Shown here one piece after another: positions 35,451-45,636 of a stretch of DNA of 64,000 nucleotides. The stretch's first letter is position 1, and each line of letters opens with the position of its first letter. A model generated the notes under the pieces. That model saw only the letters and a list, made by a program, of their open reading frames with translations, had not been told where the DNA came from and made no database searches. Source of the stretch: Pseudomonas sp. Gutcm_11s (GTDB taxonomy: Bacteria; Pseudomonadota; Gammaproteobacteria; Pseudomonadales; Pseudomonadaceae). Location: assembly GCF_028649395.1 (NCBI RefSeq), contig NZ_JAQSUW010000013.1, forward strand, positions 1 through 64,000. Direction: 5' to 3'. A program made the position numbers and the translations under genes.

Positions 35451-36620
35451 ATGAGCGAATCCGAACTAGAAACCGGCCCCAGCGGCGAGAAGCTGCAGAA
35501 AGTCCTGGCCCGCGCTGGCCTCGGCTCGCGCCGCGACATCGAGCAATGGATCACCGATGGCCGCGTCAAGGTCAATGGCGCTGTCGCCAGCCTCGGCGCG
35601 CGCGTCGAGCTGCGTGACGCCATCAGCGTCGACGGCCAGCTGCTCAAGCGTGAAGACATCACGCAGACCGTGCGCCGCGTGCTGATCTACAACAAGCCGG
35701 AAGGCGAGATCTGCACCCGTGACGACCCGGAAGGCCGCCCCACTGTGTTCGACCGCCTGCCGCGGCCGAAAGAGGGCCGCTGGATCAACATCGGTCGTCT
35801 CGACATCAACACCACCGGCCTGCTGCTGTTCACGACCGACGGCGAGCTGGCCAACCGCCTGATGCACCCTTCCTACGAGATGGACCGCGAGTACGCCGTG
35901 CGCGTGCGTGGTGAAGTCACCGAAGAGATGCTTGAGCAGCTCAAGGCCGGCGTGATGCTAGAAGACGGCCCGGCCAAGTTCACCGACATCAAGGAAGCAC
36001 CGGGCGGTGAAGGCTTCAACCGCTGGTTCCACTGCGTGGTGATGGAAGGTCGCAACCGCGAAGTGCGTCGCCTGTGGGAATCCCAGGGCGTGGTGGTCAG
36101 CCGCCTGAAGCGCGTGCGCTTCGGTCCGGTGTTCATGACCTCCGACCTGCCGATGGGTCGCTGGCGCGAGATGGGCCAGCGCGAGCTGGACATCCTCAGC
36201 GAGGAAGTCGGTCTCAAGCCCATGGCTCTGCCGGCGATGAACGAGAAGACCCGCGACAAACTCGAGCGCCTGCAGCGCAAGGCCTCCCGGCCGATGAGCC
36301 GCAACGAGCGGCCCAAGCGCGTGCTGCGCCCGGCCCAGGACGGCGCGGCGGAAACCTCCGAGCAGCGTCCGGCCCGTGCCCCGCGTGGCGAAGATCGCCC
36401 GCAGCGCGCACCTCGCAAGCCGAGCGGCGAGCGTCGCGAAGGTGGTCGTGGTACTCCGGTGGCCGAGCGGCCTTCCGATGTGGAGCGCAAGCGCACTCCG
36501 CGTCCGGCGGGTGACGCGTCCGATCGTCCGGCCCGCAAGCCGCGTCCGGCTGCGCCGGGCGGCAACAAGCGGCCGCCGAGTGGCGATGGTCAGCGCCCAG
36601 GCTTCGGCCGCAAGCGCTGA
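35451..36620 (+). CDS. rluB: RluB, 23S rRNA pseudouridine-2605 synthase
   Basis: 389 aa. S4 RNA-binding domain ([21 protein letters not shown]), catalytic domain with [26 protein letters not shown] (active-site Asp) and [15 protein letters not shown], then about 130 residues of Arg/Pro-rich disordered tail, likely for RNA contact. Longer than E. coli RluB (291 aa) mainly because of the tail. GGGAGGTG ribosome site. Often adjacent to scpB, as here. Confidence 0.93.
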   Translation: MSESELETGPSGEKLQKVLARAGLGSRRDIEQWITDGRVKVNGAVASLGARVELRDAISVDGQLLKREDITQTVRRVLIYNKPEGEICTRDDPEGRPTVFDRLPRPKEGRWINIGRLDINTTGLLLFTTDGELANRLMHPSYEMDREYAVRVRGEVTEEMLEQLKAGVMLEDGPAKFTDIKEAPGGEGFNRWFHCVVMEGRNREVRRLWESQGVVVSRLKRVRFGPVFMTSDLPMGRWREMGQRELDILSEEVGLKPMALPAMNEKTRDKLERLQRKASRPMSRNERPKRVLRPAQDGAAETSEQRPARAPRGEDRPQRAPRKPSGERREGGRGTPVAERPSDVERKRTPRPAGDASDRPARKPRPAAPGGNKRPPSGDGQRPGFGRKR

Positions 36621-36632
36621 TTGCAGGCAATG

Positions 36633-36660
36633 AAAAAGGGGCTCCCAGGAGCCCCTTTTT
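36633..36660. terminator. Bidirectional Rho-independent terminator, rluB / diguanylate cyclase
   Basis: Stem GGGGCTC (36638-36644) / GAGCCCC (36649-36655), extended by AAAAA/TTTTT on either side, so it works for both convergent genes. Confidence 0.9.
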
Positions 36661-36675
36661 GTTGTCCGGCGTTTC

Positions 36676-37602
36676 TCAGCCGGCCATCGACAGGCGATTG
36701 CGGCCTTCGCGCTTGGACACGTACAGCGCGTTGTCGGCGCGGCGCTGCAGGCTGTCGCTGGATTCGCCCGGCAGCAGGGTGGCGCAGCCGAGGCTGATGG
36801 ACAGCTCCAGGGCGCGGCCTTCTTCCAGGTACTGCAGGCCCAGTACCGCCAGGCGCAGGCGCTCACCAACCATCTGTGCGGCTTCGCGGCTGGTGTTGGC
36901 CAGCAGCACGAGGAATTCCTCGCCGCCGTAGCGGAACACCATGTCGATGTTGCGCAGGCTGTTCTTCAGCGAACCGGCCACGGCTTTCAGCACTTCGTCG
37001 CCGGTGGCGTGGCCGAAGCGATCATTGATGTTCTTGAAGTGGTCGATGTCGAGCATCAGCACCGACAGCGGCTGCAGGCTGCGGCGGGCCAGGTCGATCT
37101 CGCGCTGCATGGCCTGGTTCATGGCGATGCGGTTGCCGGTATCGGTCAGCGGATCGCGCAGCGCGCTCTGCAGGGCGGCGCGGTAGAGCAGGGCGTTGCG
37201 CAGCGGGAACAGCAGGCTGGCCAGCAGCGACTCCAGCTGGCCCAGCTCTTCGTCGTTGAAGCGCTGATTGCGGCGGAAGGTCAGCTCGCCCAGGTACTCG
37301 CCCTGATGGCTCAGGCGGTAGCTGGCCGAGTGGTTGGCGCGTTCGCCGAGTTCCAGGCGCAGGTCGCAGGCGGCCAGCTGATAGCTCAGCGCGCTGATCG
37401 GGACCAGGCGTTGTACTTCATGGAAGAACAGGTCGAGGATGCGGTCGGCTTCCAGGGATGTCTGCAGTTGCAGGCTCAGTTGCTGGCGCAGTTGCGCCAG
37501 GCTGACCGGCTTGAGCAGCCGCTGAGTGCGGCTAGCATAGCCCAGGCGCTGCAGTTTGGCGGCATCGAAATCGATGGTGTTGGAAGGATTGTGCGGGACC
37601 AT
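36676..37602 (-). CDS. Cytosolic diguanylate cyclase with GAF-like N-terminal domain
   Basis: 308 aa, no membrane helices. The N-terminal ~140 residues look like a GAF-type sensor (LEADRILDLFFHEVQRLVPI; GEYLGELTF; LLFPLRNALLY). GGDEF domain with DPLTDTGNR, intact GGEEF and I-site RNID five residues before it, so an active, feedback-inhibited cyclase is expected. It is the second predicted active cyclase in the window. A sigma-54-like site lies upstream. Confidence 0.9.
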   Translation of the reverse strand: MVPHNPSNTIDFDAAKLQRLGYASRTQRLLKPVSLAQLRQQLSLQLQTSLEADRILDLFFHEVQRLVPISALSYQLAACDLRLELGERANHSASYRLSHQGEYLGELTFRRNQRFNDEELGQLESLLASLLFPLRNALLYRAALQSALRDPLTDTGNRIAMNQAMQREIDLARRSLQPLSVLMLDIDHFKNINDRFGHATGDEVLKAVAGSLKNSLRNIDMVFRYGGEEFLVLLANTSREAAQMVGERLRLAVLGLQYLEEGRALELSISLGCATLLPGESSDSLQRRADNALYVSKREGRNRLSMAG

Positions 37603-37646
37603 GTTGCTCGACCTCTGGCGCCGATGCGCCTTGACGATCGAGATAC

Positions 37647-37662
37647 AGCGAATTCTGTGCCA
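37647..37662 (-). promoter_or_regulatory. Possible sigma-54 promoter for the diguanylate cyclase
   Basis: On the minus strand TGGCAC...TCGCT, with the invariant GG (37660-37661) and GC (37648-37649) ten bases apart. It sits 45-60 bases before the start codon. One core position deviates (TTGCW expected) and no enhancer site was identified. Confidence 0.33.
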
Positions 37663-37777
37663 CTTTATAAAAAGTGTTTTAAATCAGTATCTTGAATCTA
37701 AATCTGCCGCTTCGTACGGCAAGAAATTGCCACCTCTTTGACGCGGGTGCTGGCAATTTGATGCCAGTCCTTAGCGA

Positions 37778-37797
37778 GCCGCCGGAAAACCGGCGGC
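37778..37797 (-). other. GC-rich hairpin downstream of yciK
   Basis: GCCGCCGG (37778-37785) / CCGGCGGC (37790-37797), 4-nt loop, 10 bases beyond the minus-strand yciK stop. No T run, so termination is uncertain. Confidence 0.45.
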
Positions 37798-37806
37798 CGC
37801 TTCGGC

Positions 37807-38547
37807 TCACTGTGCGTCGAATGCTTGGCCGTTGACGCCCTTGCTGTCCGGGCCCATCAGGTACAGGTAGACCGGCATGATGTCTTCCGGCAGCGGGTTG
37901 TTGGCCGGGTTCTCGCCGGGGTAGGCCTGGGCGCGCATGCCGGTGCGGGTGGCGCCGGGGTTGATGCTGTTGGAGCGAACCTGGGCGATGCCCTCGACTT
38001 CGTCGGCCAGGGTCTGCATCAGGCCCTCGGTGGCGAACTTCGACACGCCATAGGCGCCCCAGTAGGCGCGACCCTTGCGGCCGACGCTGCTGGAGGTGAA
38101 CACCACTGAGGCGTCTTCCGACAGTTTGAGCAGCGGCAGCAGGGTGCTGGTCAGCATGAACATGGCGTTGACGTTGATCTGCATGACGCGCATGAAGTTG
38201 TCGCCGGACAACTGCTCCAGCGGCGTGCGCGGGCCGACGATGGCGGCGTTGTGCAGCAGGCCGTCGATGCGGCCGAACTCGGCTTCGATGGTGGCGGCCA
38301 GTTCGTCGTACTGGTGCGGCAGGGCGGTTTCCAGGTTGAACGGAATCACCACCGGCTGCGGGTGGCCGGCGGCCTCGATCTCGTCATACAGCTGGTTGAG
38401 GCTTTCCTCGGTCTTGCCCAGCAGCAGTACGGTGGCGCCGTGGGCGGCGTAGGTCTTGGCGGCGGCGGCGCCGATGCCGCGGCCGGCACCGGTGATCAGG
38501 ATCACGCGACCCTTGAGCAGGTCGGGGCGGGCGCTGTAGTCGAACAT
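37807..38547 (-). CDS. yciK: YciK-family short-chain dehydrogenase
   Basis: 246 aa. SDR: VILITGAGRGIGAAAAKTYA (NAD(P) binding), NAAIVGP, and catalytic Ser/Tyr/Lys in VVFTSSSVGRKGRAYWGAYGVSKFA. NAD(P)H oxidoreductase; natural substrate unknown. 31 bases after mupP on the same strand. Confidence 0.92.
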   Translation of the reverse strand: MFDYSARPDLLKGRVILITGAGRGIGAAAAKTYAAHGATVLLLGKTEESLNQLYDEIEAAGHPQPVVIPFNLETALPHQYDELAATIEAEFGRIDGLLHNAAIVGPRTPLEQLSGDNFMRVMQINVNAMFMLTSTLLPLLKLSEDASVVFTSSSVGRKGRAYWGAYGVSKFATEGLMQTLADEVEGIAQVRSNSINPGATRTGMRAQAYPGENPANNPLPEDIMPVYLYLMGPDSKGVNGQAFDAQ

Positions 38548-38578
38548 GAGTGAAGTCTCGTTGATGCGTGAATAAGGG

Positions 38579-39250
38579 TCAGCAGCTGCACAGGGCGCGG
38601 TCGAGCACGGCGCGCAGCTCCAGGGGATGGTCCACCACCACATCGGCGCCCCAGTGGCGCGGATTGTCTTCGGGGTGGATGTAGCCGTAGGTGACGGCGG
38701 CGGTCTTGCAGCCGGCGGCGCGCCCGGCCTCGATGTCGCGGGCATCGTCGCCGACGAACAGGACGTCGGCGGGAGCCACGCCGATCTTCTCGCAGGCCAG
38801 CAGGAGCATGTCCGGCGCCGGCTTGCTGCGCGGCACGTGGTCCGGGCAGACCAGCACCGCCGAGCGCTCGGCGAGGTTCAGTTGCTGCATGATCGGTTCG
38901 GCGAAGGTCACCGGTTTGTTGGTGGCCACGCCCCAGATCAGGCGCGAGGCCTCGATGTCGCCGAGCAGCTCGAGCATGCCGTCGAACGGCTTGCTGAGTA
39001 CCGCGCAGTGCTGCTGGTAGCGCTCGAGGAATTCCAGGCGCAGGGCCTCGAAGCCCTCGGCGCCGATTTCCATGCCGAAGGTGGCAGAGACCATGGCGCG
39101 GGCACCGCCAGAGACCACGTCGCGGATCAGTTGGTCGTCCACCGGCGCCAGATTGCGCGCGGCAAGCATGGCCTGGCACACGGCGACGAAGTCCGGCGCG
39201 GTATCCAGCAGGGTGCCGTCCATGTCGAAGAGAACCGCTCGCAGGGTCAT
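38579..39250 (-). CDS. mupP: MupP, N-acetylmuramic acid 6-phosphate phosphatase
   Basis: 223 aa. HAD-family motifs: [14 protein letters not shown] (nucleophile Asp), [27 protein letters not shown] motif IV. The Gph-like sequence in the position between ubiG and yciK is the one established for MupP in P. putida and P. aeruginosa, which acts in the MurNAc recycling route bypassing de novo UDP-MurNAc synthesis (intrinsic fosfomycin tolerance). Phosphoglycolate phosphatase is the alternative reading. 5 bases after ubiG. Confidence 0.85.
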   Translation of the reverse strand: MTLRAVLFDMDGTLLDTAPDFVAVCQAMLAARNLAPVDDQLIRDVVSGGARAMVSATFGMEIGAEGFEALRLEFLERYQQHCAVLSKPFDGMLELLGDIEASRLIWGVATNKPVTFAEPIMQQLNLAERSAVLVCPDHVPRSKPAPDMLLLACEKIGVAPADVLFVGDDARDIEAGRAAGCKTAAVTYGYIHPEDNPRHWGADVVVDHPLELRAVLDRALCSC

Positions 39251-39255
39251 GCGCC

Positions 39256-39954
39256 TTACTCCTCGCGCAGGGTCTGGATCATGTAGTTGACGTCCACATC
39301 CGCTTCCAGCTTGTAGTGCTTGGTCAGCGGGTTGTAGGTCAGGCCGATGATGTCCTTGACGGTCAGACCGGCGGCACGGCTCCAGGCACCCAGCTCGGAG
39401 GGGCGGATGAACTTCTTGAAGTCGTGGGTGCCGCGCGGCAGCAGGCGCATCACGTACTCGGCGCCGACGATGGCGAACAGGTAGGCCTTGGGGTTGCGGT
39501 TGATGGTGGAGAAGAACACCTGGCCGCCGGGCTTGACCATCTTGTAGCAGGCGCGGATCACCGAGGATGGATCGGGCACGTGCTCGAGCATCTCCAGGCA
39601 GGTGACCACGTCGAACTGGCCGGGCATCTCCTCGGCCAGCGCCTCGGCGGTGATCTGCCGGTACTCGACGTTCACCCCGGACTCCAGCTGGTGCAGCTGG
39701 GCCACGGCCAGCGGGGCCTCGCCCATGTCGATGCCGGTGACGTTGGCGCCGCGCTGGGTCATGGATTCGCTGAGGATGCCGCCGCCGCAGCCGACGTCCA
39801 GCACCTTCTTGCCGGCCAGGCCGACGCGCTCGTCGATCCAGTTGACGCGCAGCGGGTTGATGTCGTGCAGCGGCTTGAACTCGCTCTCGCGGTCCCACCA
39901 GCGGTGGGCGAGGGCCTCGAATTTGGCGATTTCGGCGTGGTCGACGTTGCTCAT
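39256..39954 (-). CDS. ubiG: UbiG, ubiquinone biosynthesis O-methyltransferase
   Basis: 232 aa. [20 protein letters not shown] at the N-terminus, SAM motif [17 protein letters not shown], then [11 protein letters not shown] and [20 protein letters not shown] with the membrane-associating helix region. Catalyses both O-methylations in ubiquinone synthesis. First gene of ubiG-mupP-yciK. Confidence 0.95.
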   Translation of the reverse strand: MSNVDHAEIAKFEALAHRWWDRESEFKPLHDINPLRVNWIDERVGLAGKKVLDVGCGGGILSESMTQRGANVTGIDMGEAPLAVAQLHQLESGVNVEYRQITAEALAEEMPGQFDVVTCLEMLEHVPDPSSVIRACYKMVKPGGQVFFSTINRNPKAYLFAIVGAEYVMRLLPRGTHDFKKFIRPSELGAWSRAAGLTVKDIIGLTYNPLTKHYKLEADVDVNYMIQTLREE

Positions 39955-39985
39955 GGCGTGCTCTTAAAAAGTCTCGAAAACGAAT

Positions 39986-41314
39986 TCAGTGTTTGGCAGC
40001 GATGCGCTCGCCCCAGGCGCGCGCGTTGGCGGAAATGCGCTGCTCGTCCAGGCGCGTCAGGCGACCGTCGTCGAGCAGTTGCTTGCCGCCGACCCACAGG
40101 TGCTTCACGCAGCTGCGGCTGCCGGCGTAGATCAGCTGCGAAACCGGGTCGTAGACCGGTTGCTGGGCCAGGCCGGAGAGGTCGAAGGCGACCAGGTCGG
40201 CCAGCTTGCCCCGTTCCAGGGAGCCGATGTCGTCGTCCAGGCCCAGGGCGCGGGCGCCGTTCAGGGTGGCCATGCGCAGCGCGGCGTGAGCATTCAGGGC
40301 GGTGGCGCTGCCGGCCACGGCCTTGGCCAGCAGGGCGGCGGTGCGGGCCTCGCTGAGCAGGTCCAGGTCGTTGTTGCTGGCGGCGCCGTCGGTGCCGATG
40401 GCGACGTTGACCCCGGCCTGCCAGAGCTTCTCCACCGGGCAGAAGCCGCTGGCCAGCTTGAGGTTGGACTCCGGGCAATGGATCACGCTGCTGTTGCTTT
40501 CTACCAGCAGGGCGATGTCTTCGTCGCTGATCTGGGTCATGTGCACGGCCTGGAAACGCGGGCCGAGCAGGCCCAGTTCGGCCAGGCGCTGTAGTGGGCG
40601 CATGCCGTGCAGCTCCAGGCTCTGCTGCACTTCGAAGGCGGTCTCGTGGACGTGCATGTGGATGCCGGCGTCCAGTTCCTCGGCCAGCATCAGCACTTGC
40701 TGCAGCTTGTCGTCGCTGACCGAGTAGGGCGCGTGGGGGCCGAAGGCGACCTTGATCCGTGGGTGCTGCTTGAGGTCGTCGAACAGGCGCAGGCCCTTGC
40801 GCAGGGCTTCCTCGGCATCGCGGGCGCCGGGAGTGGCGAAGTCCAGCACCGGGATGGTCAGCTGGGCGCGGATGCCGCTCTTGTGCACCAGTTCGCTGGC
40901 TACTTCCGGGAAGAAGTACATGTCGGAGAAACAGCTGATGCCGCCCTTGAGCTGCTCGGCGATGGCCAGTTCGGTGCCGTCGCGGACGAACTCCTCGTCG
41001 ACCCACTTGGCTTCGGCGGGCCAGATATGGTCCTGCAGCCAGCTCATCAGCGGCAGGTCGTCGGCCAGGCCGCGGAACAGGGTCATGGCCGCGTGGCCGT
41101 GGGCATTGACCAGGCCGGGGGTGAGTACGCAGTCCGGCAACTCGCGCACTTGCGTGGCTGGATGGCGCAGGGCCTCGGCGCGTGGTGCGATCAGCACGAT
41201 GCGGCCGGCGCGGATGCCCAGGCCATGTTCCCTGAGCACCACGCCAGCGGGTTCGACCGGCACCAGCCAGGTGGGCAGGAGCAGCAGATCGAGCGGCTGG
41301 CGCGGTTCGGGCAT
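39986..41314 (-). CDS. mtaD: 5'-methylthioadenosine / S-adenosylhomocysteine deaminase (MtaD-like)
   Basis: 442 aa. Amidohydrolase with metal motif [16 protein letters not shown], substrate/metal residues [22 protein letters not shown] and Asp in [15 protein letters not shown]. Similar proteins are often mis-named N-ethylammeline chlorohydrolase; in P. aeruginosa the homologue is an MTA deaminase making methylthioinosine. Divergent from mtnA, which acts later in the same salvage route. Start at ATG 41314; ribosome site weak. Confidence 0.85.
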   Translation of the reverse strand: MPEPRQPLDLLLLPTWLVPVEPAGVVLREHGLGIRAGRIVLIAPRAEALRHPATQVRELPDCVLTPGLVNAHGHAAMTLFRGLADDLPLMSWLQDHIWPAEAKWVDEEFVRDGTELAIAEQLKGGISCFSDMYFFPEVASELVHKSGIRAQLTIPVLDFATPGARDAEEALRKGLRLFDDLKQHPRIKVAFGPHAPYSVSDDKLQQVLMLAEELDAGIHMHVHETAFEVQQSLELHGMRPLQRLAELGLLGPRFQAVHMTQISDEDIALLVESNSSVIHCPESNLKLASGFCPVEKLWQAGVNVAIGTDGAASNNDLDLLSEARTAALLAKAVAGSATALNAHAALRMATLNGARALGLDDDIGSLERGKLADLVAFDLSGLAQQPVYDPVSQLIYAGSRSCVKHLWVGGKQLLDDGRLTRLDEQRISANARAWGERIAAKH

Positions 41315-41356
41315 GGCATTTATCCGGGCAAATAAAAAGTGGCGGCAGTATAACTG

Positions 41357-41499
41357 AGAAGCTATCTGCGATCTGCTGCGCGTCGGCCGGGCGTCGTTGG
41401 TACTGTGCTCGAAATGCTCATTTACCATTCGTAAACTGCGCTTTCTCGCCCACTACCGCCTAGCCCTGCTCTAGCTCGCAAAATCGCAGATGAGCTTCT
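41357..41499. repeat. 143-bp palindromic intergenic element, copy B
   Basis: Arms at 41357-41372 and 41483-41499 are complementary apart from one inserted base. The centre (41408-41447) with GCTCATTTAC and GTAAACT matches copy A at 9870-9910. The arms differ from those of copy A yet pair with each other. It fills most of the gap between mtaD and mtnA and ends 15 bases before the TATAAT of mtnA. Confidence 0.8.
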
Positions 41500-41513
41500 G
41501 TGGCGTGGCTCGC

Positions 41514-41519
41514 TATAAT
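41514..41519 (+). promoter_or_regulatory. -10 element of mtnA promoter
   Basis: Perfect TATAAT, 34 bases before the mtnA start. The expected -35 region falls at the edge of the palindromic element and has no good TTGACA match. Confidence 0.5.
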
Positions 41520-41552
41520 CCGCGGCTTTTCGTTTCACCTGGTGGGGATGTC

Positions 41553-42629
41553 ATGCGCGACAGACTGTTGGCGGCAGAGAAGGTTAAGGCCATCGAGTGG
41601 CGCGAAGGCATGTTGTATCTGCTGGATCAGCGCGTGTTGCCGCGCGAGGAAACCTGGCTGGCCTACGATTCGGCTGCTGGCGTGGCTGCGGCCATCCAGA
41701 GCATGGTGGTACGTGGCGCGCCGGCCATCGGCATCGCCGCTGCCTTCGGTCTGGTGCTGGGCGCGCGGGCGCGCCTGGAGGAGGGCGGTGACTGGCGGGC
41801 GGCTTTGGAGAGTGACTTCAAGGTGCTGGCCGACTCGCGGCCGACCGCGGTCAATCTGTTCTGGGCGCTGGATCGCATGCGCGAGCGCCTGCAGCGGCTC
41901 AAGGCGAGCGAGGATGCGCTGGCGGTGCTGGAGGCCGAGGCAATCGGCATCTTTGACAGCGACCGCGAGGCCAACCTGACCATGGCCCAGCTGGGCATGG
42001 AGCTGATTCGCAAGCATCAGGACGGTCCGCAGAAGCTGCTCACCCACTGCAATACCGGCGCCCTGGCCACAGGCGGCTTCGGCACCGCGCTGGGTGTTAT
42101 CCGCGCCGCACACCTGAGCGGGCTGGTCGAGCGGGTCTACGCCGACGAGACCCGGCCCTGGCTGCAGGGCTCGCGCCTGACTGCCTGGGAGCTGGCGGGC
42201 GAGGGCGTGCCGGTCAGCCTGAATGCCGATTCTGCCGCCGCGCACCTGATGAAGACCGAAGGCATCACCTGGGTCATCGTCGGCGCCGATCGCATCACCG
42301 CCAATGGTGACGTGGCCAACAAGATCGGCACCTATCAGCTGGCGGTCAACGCCATGCACCACGGCGTGCGCTTCATGGTGGTGGCGCCCAGCTCGACCAT
42401 CGACATGAGCCTGGAAGATGGCGAGGACATCCCGATCGAGGAGCGCGATGGTCGCGAGCTGCTGGATATCGGCGGCCAGCGCATCGCCGCCGACGTGCAT
42501 GCAGTCAACCCGGTGTTCGACGTGACGCCGGCCGACCTGATCGACGCGATCATCACCGAAAAGGGCATAGTCGAGCGGCCGGATGCGGCGAAAATGGCGC
42601 AACTCATGTGCCGCAAGCGCCTGCACTGA
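41553..42629 (+). CDS. mtnA: MtnA, methylthioribose-1-phosphate isomerase
   Basis: 358 aa. eIF2B-related fold: [36 protein letters not shown] (active-site Cys), [39 protein letters not shown] (active-site Asp). Converts methylthioribose-1-P to methylthioribulose-1-P in methionine salvage. GGTGGGGA ribosome region. Divergently paired with the MTA deaminase gene. Confidence 0.94.
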   Translation: MRDRLLAAEKVKAIEWREGMLYLLDQRVLPREETWLAYDSAAGVAAAIQSMVVRGAPAIGIAAAFGLVLGARARLEEGGDWRAALESDFKVLADSRPTAVNLFWALDRMRERLQRLKASEDALAVLEAEAIGIFDSDREANLTMAQLGMELIRKHQDGPQKLLTHCNTGALATGGFGTALGVIRAAHLSGLVERVYADETRPWLQGSRLTAWELAGEGVPVSLNADSAAAHLMKTEGITWVIVGADRITANGDVANKIGTYQLAVNAMHHGVRFMVVAPSSTIDMSLEDGEDIPIEERDGRELLDIGGQRIAADVHAVNPVFDVTPADLIDAIITEKGIVERPDAAKMAQLMCRKRLH

Positions 42630-42854
42630 GGGCTGTGGTCGCGCTGCCTGGCGGGGTAGGTCTGCACGGGTGATTGTGGTAAGCTCCGGCAGTTCTCGGG
42701 TGGCTCCGTGCGGGCCACTCCAATAGCGCCAATAACCGACTTAACTCGTTGATTTGTCGTGAGTCGCCGCCAAGCAGGGGCGACTACGGCGGACTCCGGT
42801 CTTGCCCAGGAAGGGTGCGACGGGGTTTCACCAGAATAAGGAACCAGGCTTCTC

Positions 42855-45629
42855 ATGGGCGAACTGGCCAAAGAAATCCTCCCGGTCAATATCGAAGACG
42901 AGCTGAAACAGTCCTACCTCGACTACGCCATGAGCGTGATCGTCGGGCGTGCGCTGCCGGATGCGCGCGACGGCCTGAAGCCGGTGCACCGTCGCGTGCT
43001 CTACGCCATGAGCGAGCTGGGCAACGACTGGAACAAGGCGTACAAGAAATCCGCCCGTGTGGTCGGTGACGTGATCGGTAAATACCACCCGCACGGCGAC
43101 ACGGCTGTCTACGACACCATCGTGCGTATGGCTCAGCCGTTCTCCCTGCGCTACATGCTGGTCGACGGCCAGGGCAACTTCGGTTCGGTGGACGGCGACA
43201 ACGCCGCGGCCATGCGATACACCGAAGTGCGCATGGCCAAGCTGGCCCACGAGCTGCTGGCCGACCTGGACAAGGAAACCGTCGACTGGGTGCCCAACTA
43301 CGACGGCACCGAGCAGATCCCGGCAGTCATGCCGACCAAGATCCCCAACCTGCTGGTCAACGGATCAAGCGGTATCGCCGTGGGCATGGCGACCAACATT
43401 CCGCCGCACAACCTGACCGAGGTGATCGACGGCTGCCTGGCGCTGATCGACAACCCCGAGCTGACCGTCGACGAGCTGATGCAGTACATCCCCGGTCCGG
43501 ACTTCCCCACCGCGGGCATCATCAACGGTCGTGCCGGCATCATCGAGGCCTACCGCACCGGCCGTGGCCGCATCTACATGCGTGCCCGTGCAGTGATCGA
43601 GGACATGGACAAGGGCGGCAGCCGCCAGCAGATCATCGTCACCGAGCTGCCGTACCAGCTGAACAAGGCGCGTCTGATCGAGAAGATCGCCGAGCTGGTC
43701 AAAGAGAAGAAGATCGAAGGCATCACCGAACTGCGCGACGAGTCCGACAAGGACGGCATGCGCATAGTCATCGAGCTGCGTCGTGGTGAAGTTGGCGAGG
43801 TGGTGCTGAACAACCTCTACGCCCAGACCCAGATGCAGAGCGTGTTCGGCATCAACGTCGTGGCTCTGGTCGACGGCCAGCCGCGCATGCTGAACCTCAA
43901 GGACATGCTCGAGGTGTTCGTCCGTCACCGCCGTGAAGTGGTGACCCGCCGGACCGTCTACGAGCTGCGCAAGGCCCGTGAGCGTGGCCACATCCTCGAA
44001 GGCCAGGCCGTCGCCCTGTCGAACATCGATCCGGTGATCGAACTGATCAAGACCTCGCCGACCCCGGCCGAGGCCAAGGAACGCCTGATCGCCGCGGCCT
44101 GGGAATCCAGTGCCGTGGAGGCCATGGTCGAGCGCGCCGGTGCCGACTCCTGCCGTCCGGAAGATCTGGATCCGCAGTTCGGCCTGCGCGAAGGCAAGTA
44201 CTACCTGTCGCCCGAGCAGGCCCAGGCCATCCTCGAGCTGCGCCTGCACCGCCTGACCGGTCTGGAGCACGAGAAGCTGCTGTCCGAGTACCAGGAAATC
44301 CTGACTCAGATCGGCGAGCTGATCCGCATCCTGACCAGCCCAGAGCGCCTGATGGAAGTCATCCGCGAGGAGCTGGAGAAGGTCAAGGCCGAGTTCGGCG
44401 ACGCCCGTCGTACCGAAATCATGGCCTCGCAGACCGACCTGACCATCGCCGACCTGATCACCGAGGAAGAGCGCGTCGTCACCATCTCCCACGGCGGCTA
44501 CGCCAAGTCCCAGCCGCTGGCCGCCTACCAGGCCCAGCGTCGCGGCGGCAAGGGCAAGTCGGCCACTGGGGTGAAGGACGAGGACTACATCGAGCACCTG
44601 CTGGTCGCCAACAGCCATGCCACCCTGCTGCTGTTCTCCAGCAAGGGCAAGGTGTACTGGCTGCGTACCTTCGAGATTCCGGAAGCCTCGCGTACTGCGC
44701 GTGGCCGTCCGCTGGTCAACCTGCTTCCGCTGGACGAGGGTGAGCGCATCACCGCCATGCTGCAGATCGACCTCGAGGCCGTGCGTGCACGCTTCGCCGA
44801 CGAAGAGAACGATGACGACGACGTCGTCGCCGAGCAGGTTGCTGAAGTGGTCGAGGTGGAGGAAGCCGAAGAAGGCGACGACTCCGACTTCAGCCAGGAC
44901 GAGCCGACCGGTGCCTACATCTTTATGGCTACCGCCTACGGCACGGTGAAGAAAACTCCGCTGATCCAGTTCACCAAGCCGCGTTCCAACGGCCTGATCG
45001 CCCTGAAATTGGAAGAGGGCGACTCGCTGATCGCTGCCGCCATCACCGACGGTTCGAAGGACGTGATGATGTTCTCCGACGCCGGCAAGGTGATCCGCTT
45101 CAAGGAAAGCAAGGTGCGCATCATGGGCCGCCTGGCCCGCGGCGTGCGCGGCATGCGCCTGGCCGACGAGCAACGCATCATCTCCATGCTGATCCCGGAA
45201 GTTGGCGCGCAGATCCTCTCCGCCTCCGCGCGTGGCTACGGCAAGCGCACCCCGCTGGCCGACTACCCGCGCCGCGGTCGTGGTGGCCAGGGCGTGATCG
45301 CCATGGTCATCAACGAGCGTAACGGCAAGCTGGTCGGCGCCGTGCAGGTGCTGGATGGCGAGGAAATCATGCTGATTTCCGACCAGGGCACCCTGGTGCG
45401 TACCCGTGTCGATGAAGTCCGCGGCGCTGGCCGTAATACCCAGGGCGTGATCCTGATCAAGCTGGCCGACGACGAGACCCTGGTTGGCCTGGAGCGAGTC
45501 CAGGAGCCGTCCGGCTCGGATGACGACGACATCGAAGGCGAAGTGCTTGCCGAAGGCGCCGAGACCGAACAAGTGGAAGTGGCGGACGAGGGCGAGACCC
45601 CGGTAGACGCCCCAAGCGACGAAGAGTGA
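42855..45629 (+). CDS. gyrA: GyrA, DNA gyrase subunit A
   Basis: 924 aa. Catalytic Tyr122 in [10 protein letters not shown]; quinolone-determining region HGDTAVYDT has the wild-type Thr83 and Asp87 (P. aeruginosa numbering fits directly). C-terminal beta-pinwheel with GyrA box QRRGGKGKS. An acidic insert (EENDDDDVV...[11 protein letters not shown]) of about 35 residues lies within the pinwheel, as in other Pseudomonas GyrA. Introduces negative supercoils with GyrB. Leads the gyrA-serC-pheA-hisC-tyrA/aroA-cmk run. Confidence 0.98.
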   Translation: MGELAKEILPVNIEDELKQSYLDYAMSVIVGRALPDARDGLKPVHRRVLYAMSELGNDWNKAYKKSARVVGDVIGKYHPHGDTAVYDTIVRMAQPFSLRYMLVDGQGNFGSVDGDNAAAMRYTEVRMAKLAHELLADLDKETVDWVPNYDGTEQIPAVMPTKIPNLLVNGSSGIAVGMATNIPPHNLTEVIDGCLALIDNPELTVDELMQYIPGPDFPTAGIINGRAGIIEAYRTGRGRIYMRARAVIEDMDKGGSRQQIIVTELPYQLNKARLIEKIAELVKEKKIEGITELRDESDKDGMRIVIELRRGEVGEVVLNNLYAQTQMQSVFGINVVALVDGQPRMLNLKDMLEVFVRHRREVVTRRTVYELRKARERGHILEGQAVALSNIDPVIELIKTSPTPAEAKERLIAAAWESSAVEAMVERAGADSCRPEDLDPQFGLREGKYYLSPEQAQAILELRLHRLTGLEHEKLLSEYQEILTQIGELIRILTSPERLMEVIREELEKVKAEFGDARRTEIMASQTDLTIADLITEEERVVTISHGGYAKSQPLAAYQAQRRGGKGKSATGVKDEDYIEHLLVANSHATLLLFSSKGKVYWLRTFEIPEASRTARGRPLVNLLPLDEGERITAMLQIDLEAVRARFADEENDDDDVVAEQVAEVVEVEEAEEGDDSDFSQDEPTGAYIFMATAYGTVKKTPLIQFTKPRSNGLIALKLEEGDSLIAAAITDGSKDVMMFSDAGKVIRFKESKVRIMGRLARGVRGMRLADEQRIISMLIPEVGAQILSASARGYGKRTPLADYPRRGRGGQGVIAMVINERNGKLVGAVQVLDGEEIMLISDQGTLVRTRVDEVRGAGRNTQGVILIKLADDETLVGLERVQEPSGSDDDDIEGEVLAEGAETEQVEVADEGETPVDAPSDEE

Positions 45630-45636
45630 GATTGAC

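Noticed and set aside
43090..43130. Quinolone-resistance change in gyrA
   Set aside because: Codons 83 and 87 encode the wild-type Thr and Asp.
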